This document shows, one piece after another, positions 63,549 through 64,000 of a DNA stretch of 64,000 bases. Position 1 is the stretch's first letter. Each line of letters opens with the position of its first letter. The notes under the pieces were generated by a model, which was given only the letters and a program-made list of their open reading frames with translations, did not search any database and was not told where the DNA came from. The translations under genes and the position numbers were made by a program. Source of the DNA: Microbacterium mitrae. GTDB taxonomy: Bacteria; Actinomycetota; Actinomycetes; Actinomycetales; Microbacteriaceae. The DNA is taken from NCBI RefSeq assembly GCF_008017445.1, contig NZ_VRSW01000001.1:62001-126000 (forward strand). The letters are read 5' to 3'.

Positions 63549-64000
63549 ATGCGGATCACAGGGCTCGGCCATGCCGGAATGTTCATTGAAACGGCGGGCG
63601 GAAACATCCTCGCTGACCCGTGGGTAAAGCCCGCGTTCTTCGGTTCTTGGTTCCCCTTCCCAGACAACCGCGGCCTCGACTGGGAGAAGTACGGCCGCGA
63701 GGCTGACTTCCTCTACATCAGCCACCGCCACCGCGATCACTTTGACCCGTGGCTGCTGCAGACCTACGTCTCTAAAGACATTGAGGTGCTGCTGCCTGAC
63801 TACCCGACAGACGACCTTGAGCAAGACATTCGTGCGCTCGGCTTCACCAACATCACCTACACGCAGGCTGGCGAAGTCATCGAACGTGGTCCGCTGCGAC
63901 TCATGATCACGCCGCTGCGCGCGCCGTCCGACGGCCCCATCGGCGACTCGTCGCTGTCCATCGATGACGGCACCGCCTCGATCCTGAACCAGAACGACTC
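63549..64000 (+). CDS. metallo-beta-lactamase-fold hydrolase (3' end outside window)
   Basis: The first 150 residues of an MBL-fold protein of the UlaG-like branch. The metal motif H-R-H-R-D-H-F-D-P-W stands at about 59-68, after the strand G-H-A-G-M-F-I-E-T and the L-A-D-P-W loop. AGGAGG lies 6 bases before ATG 63549 and a -10 TAGACT at 63516-63521. The frame is open to the last base. Some actinobacterial relatives carry a C-terminal Rieske domain; that part is not visible here. Substrate unknown. Confidence 0.8.
   Translation, partial: MRITGLGHAGMFIETAGGNILADPWVKPAFFGSWFPFPDNRGLDWEKYGREADFLYISHRHRDHFDPWLLQTYVSKDIEVLLPDYPTDDLEQDIRALGFTNITYTQAGEVIERGPLRLMITPLRAPSDGPIGDSSLSIDDGTASILNQND

Overview
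The window is chromosomal DNA from a high-GC actinobacterium, most likely a member of the Microbacteriaceae (Micrococcales). The evidence is gene order and protein type rather than any rRNA: an alaS-ruvX-mltG-aroECKBQ-efp-nusB block, thrS-HIT followed by pdxST-yebC-ruvCAB-yajC-secDF-rel, a zinc-free type S4 protein, a divergent MocR/PdxR regulator, and several genes that look leaderless, with a TAnnnT hexamer exactly six bases before the start codon. There is no integrase, transposase, phage module or CRISPR array. Nearly all of it is ordinary vertically organised chromosome.

Layout. 1-2 kb: the end of an alpha/beta hydrolase, then a minus-strand SufE/rhodanese pair, divergent from an AFG1/ZapE ATPase. 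3.3-6.3 kb: an ammonium channel, a PemK-like protein and a RarD-like exporter whose start codon appears to be non-canonical. 6.5-17.8 kb: one 11.2-kb gene for a secreted, probably wall-anchored protein of about 26 DUF11-type modules; the last part arose by tandem duplication of a five-module block. 18-22 kb: a close relative of bacterial trimethylamine monooxygenase, then a minus-strand GT2 glycosyltransferase/UDP-GlcNAc 2-epimerase pair. 22.2-26.3 kb: two related tRNA clusters (Gly-Cys-Val and Gly-Cys-Val-Gly) flanking an MFS exporter and a POT peptide transporter. 26.3-32.6 kb: a seven-gene minus-strand MoxR/DUF58/VWA operon.

32.7-48.7 kb: thrS, an Ap4A-type HIT protein, two membrane proteins of unknown role, pdxR divergent from pdxST (vitamin B6), yebC, the Holliday-junction genes ruvCAB, the preprotein translocase accessory genes yajC-secD-secF, and the (p)ppGpp synthetase/hydrolase. 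48.7-53.6 kb: an AbiEi-like orphan, a DUF349 protein, rarA, and rpsD with a structured leader. 53.7-63.4 kb: alaS through nusB, tightly overlapping, joining translation factors, cell-wall polymer termination (MltG) and the shikimate pathway. The window ends inside a metallo-beta-lactamase-fold gene.

The most unusual signal is not a gene. The octamer TGGTTCCG (reverse complement CGGAACCA) occurs, by my eye count, more than fifty times across the 64 kb, in different reading frames, on both strands and also between genes, where base composition alone would give only a few. It behaves like a dispersed, HIP1-style genomic motif. Other points worth attention are the Tmm-like enzyme in an actinobacterium, the five-module duplication in the giant surface protein, the possible AUC start codon of the RarD-like gene, the leaderless promoter set and the compensatory acceptor-stem changes between duplicated tRNAs. 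All counts and alignments here were made by reading, without software.
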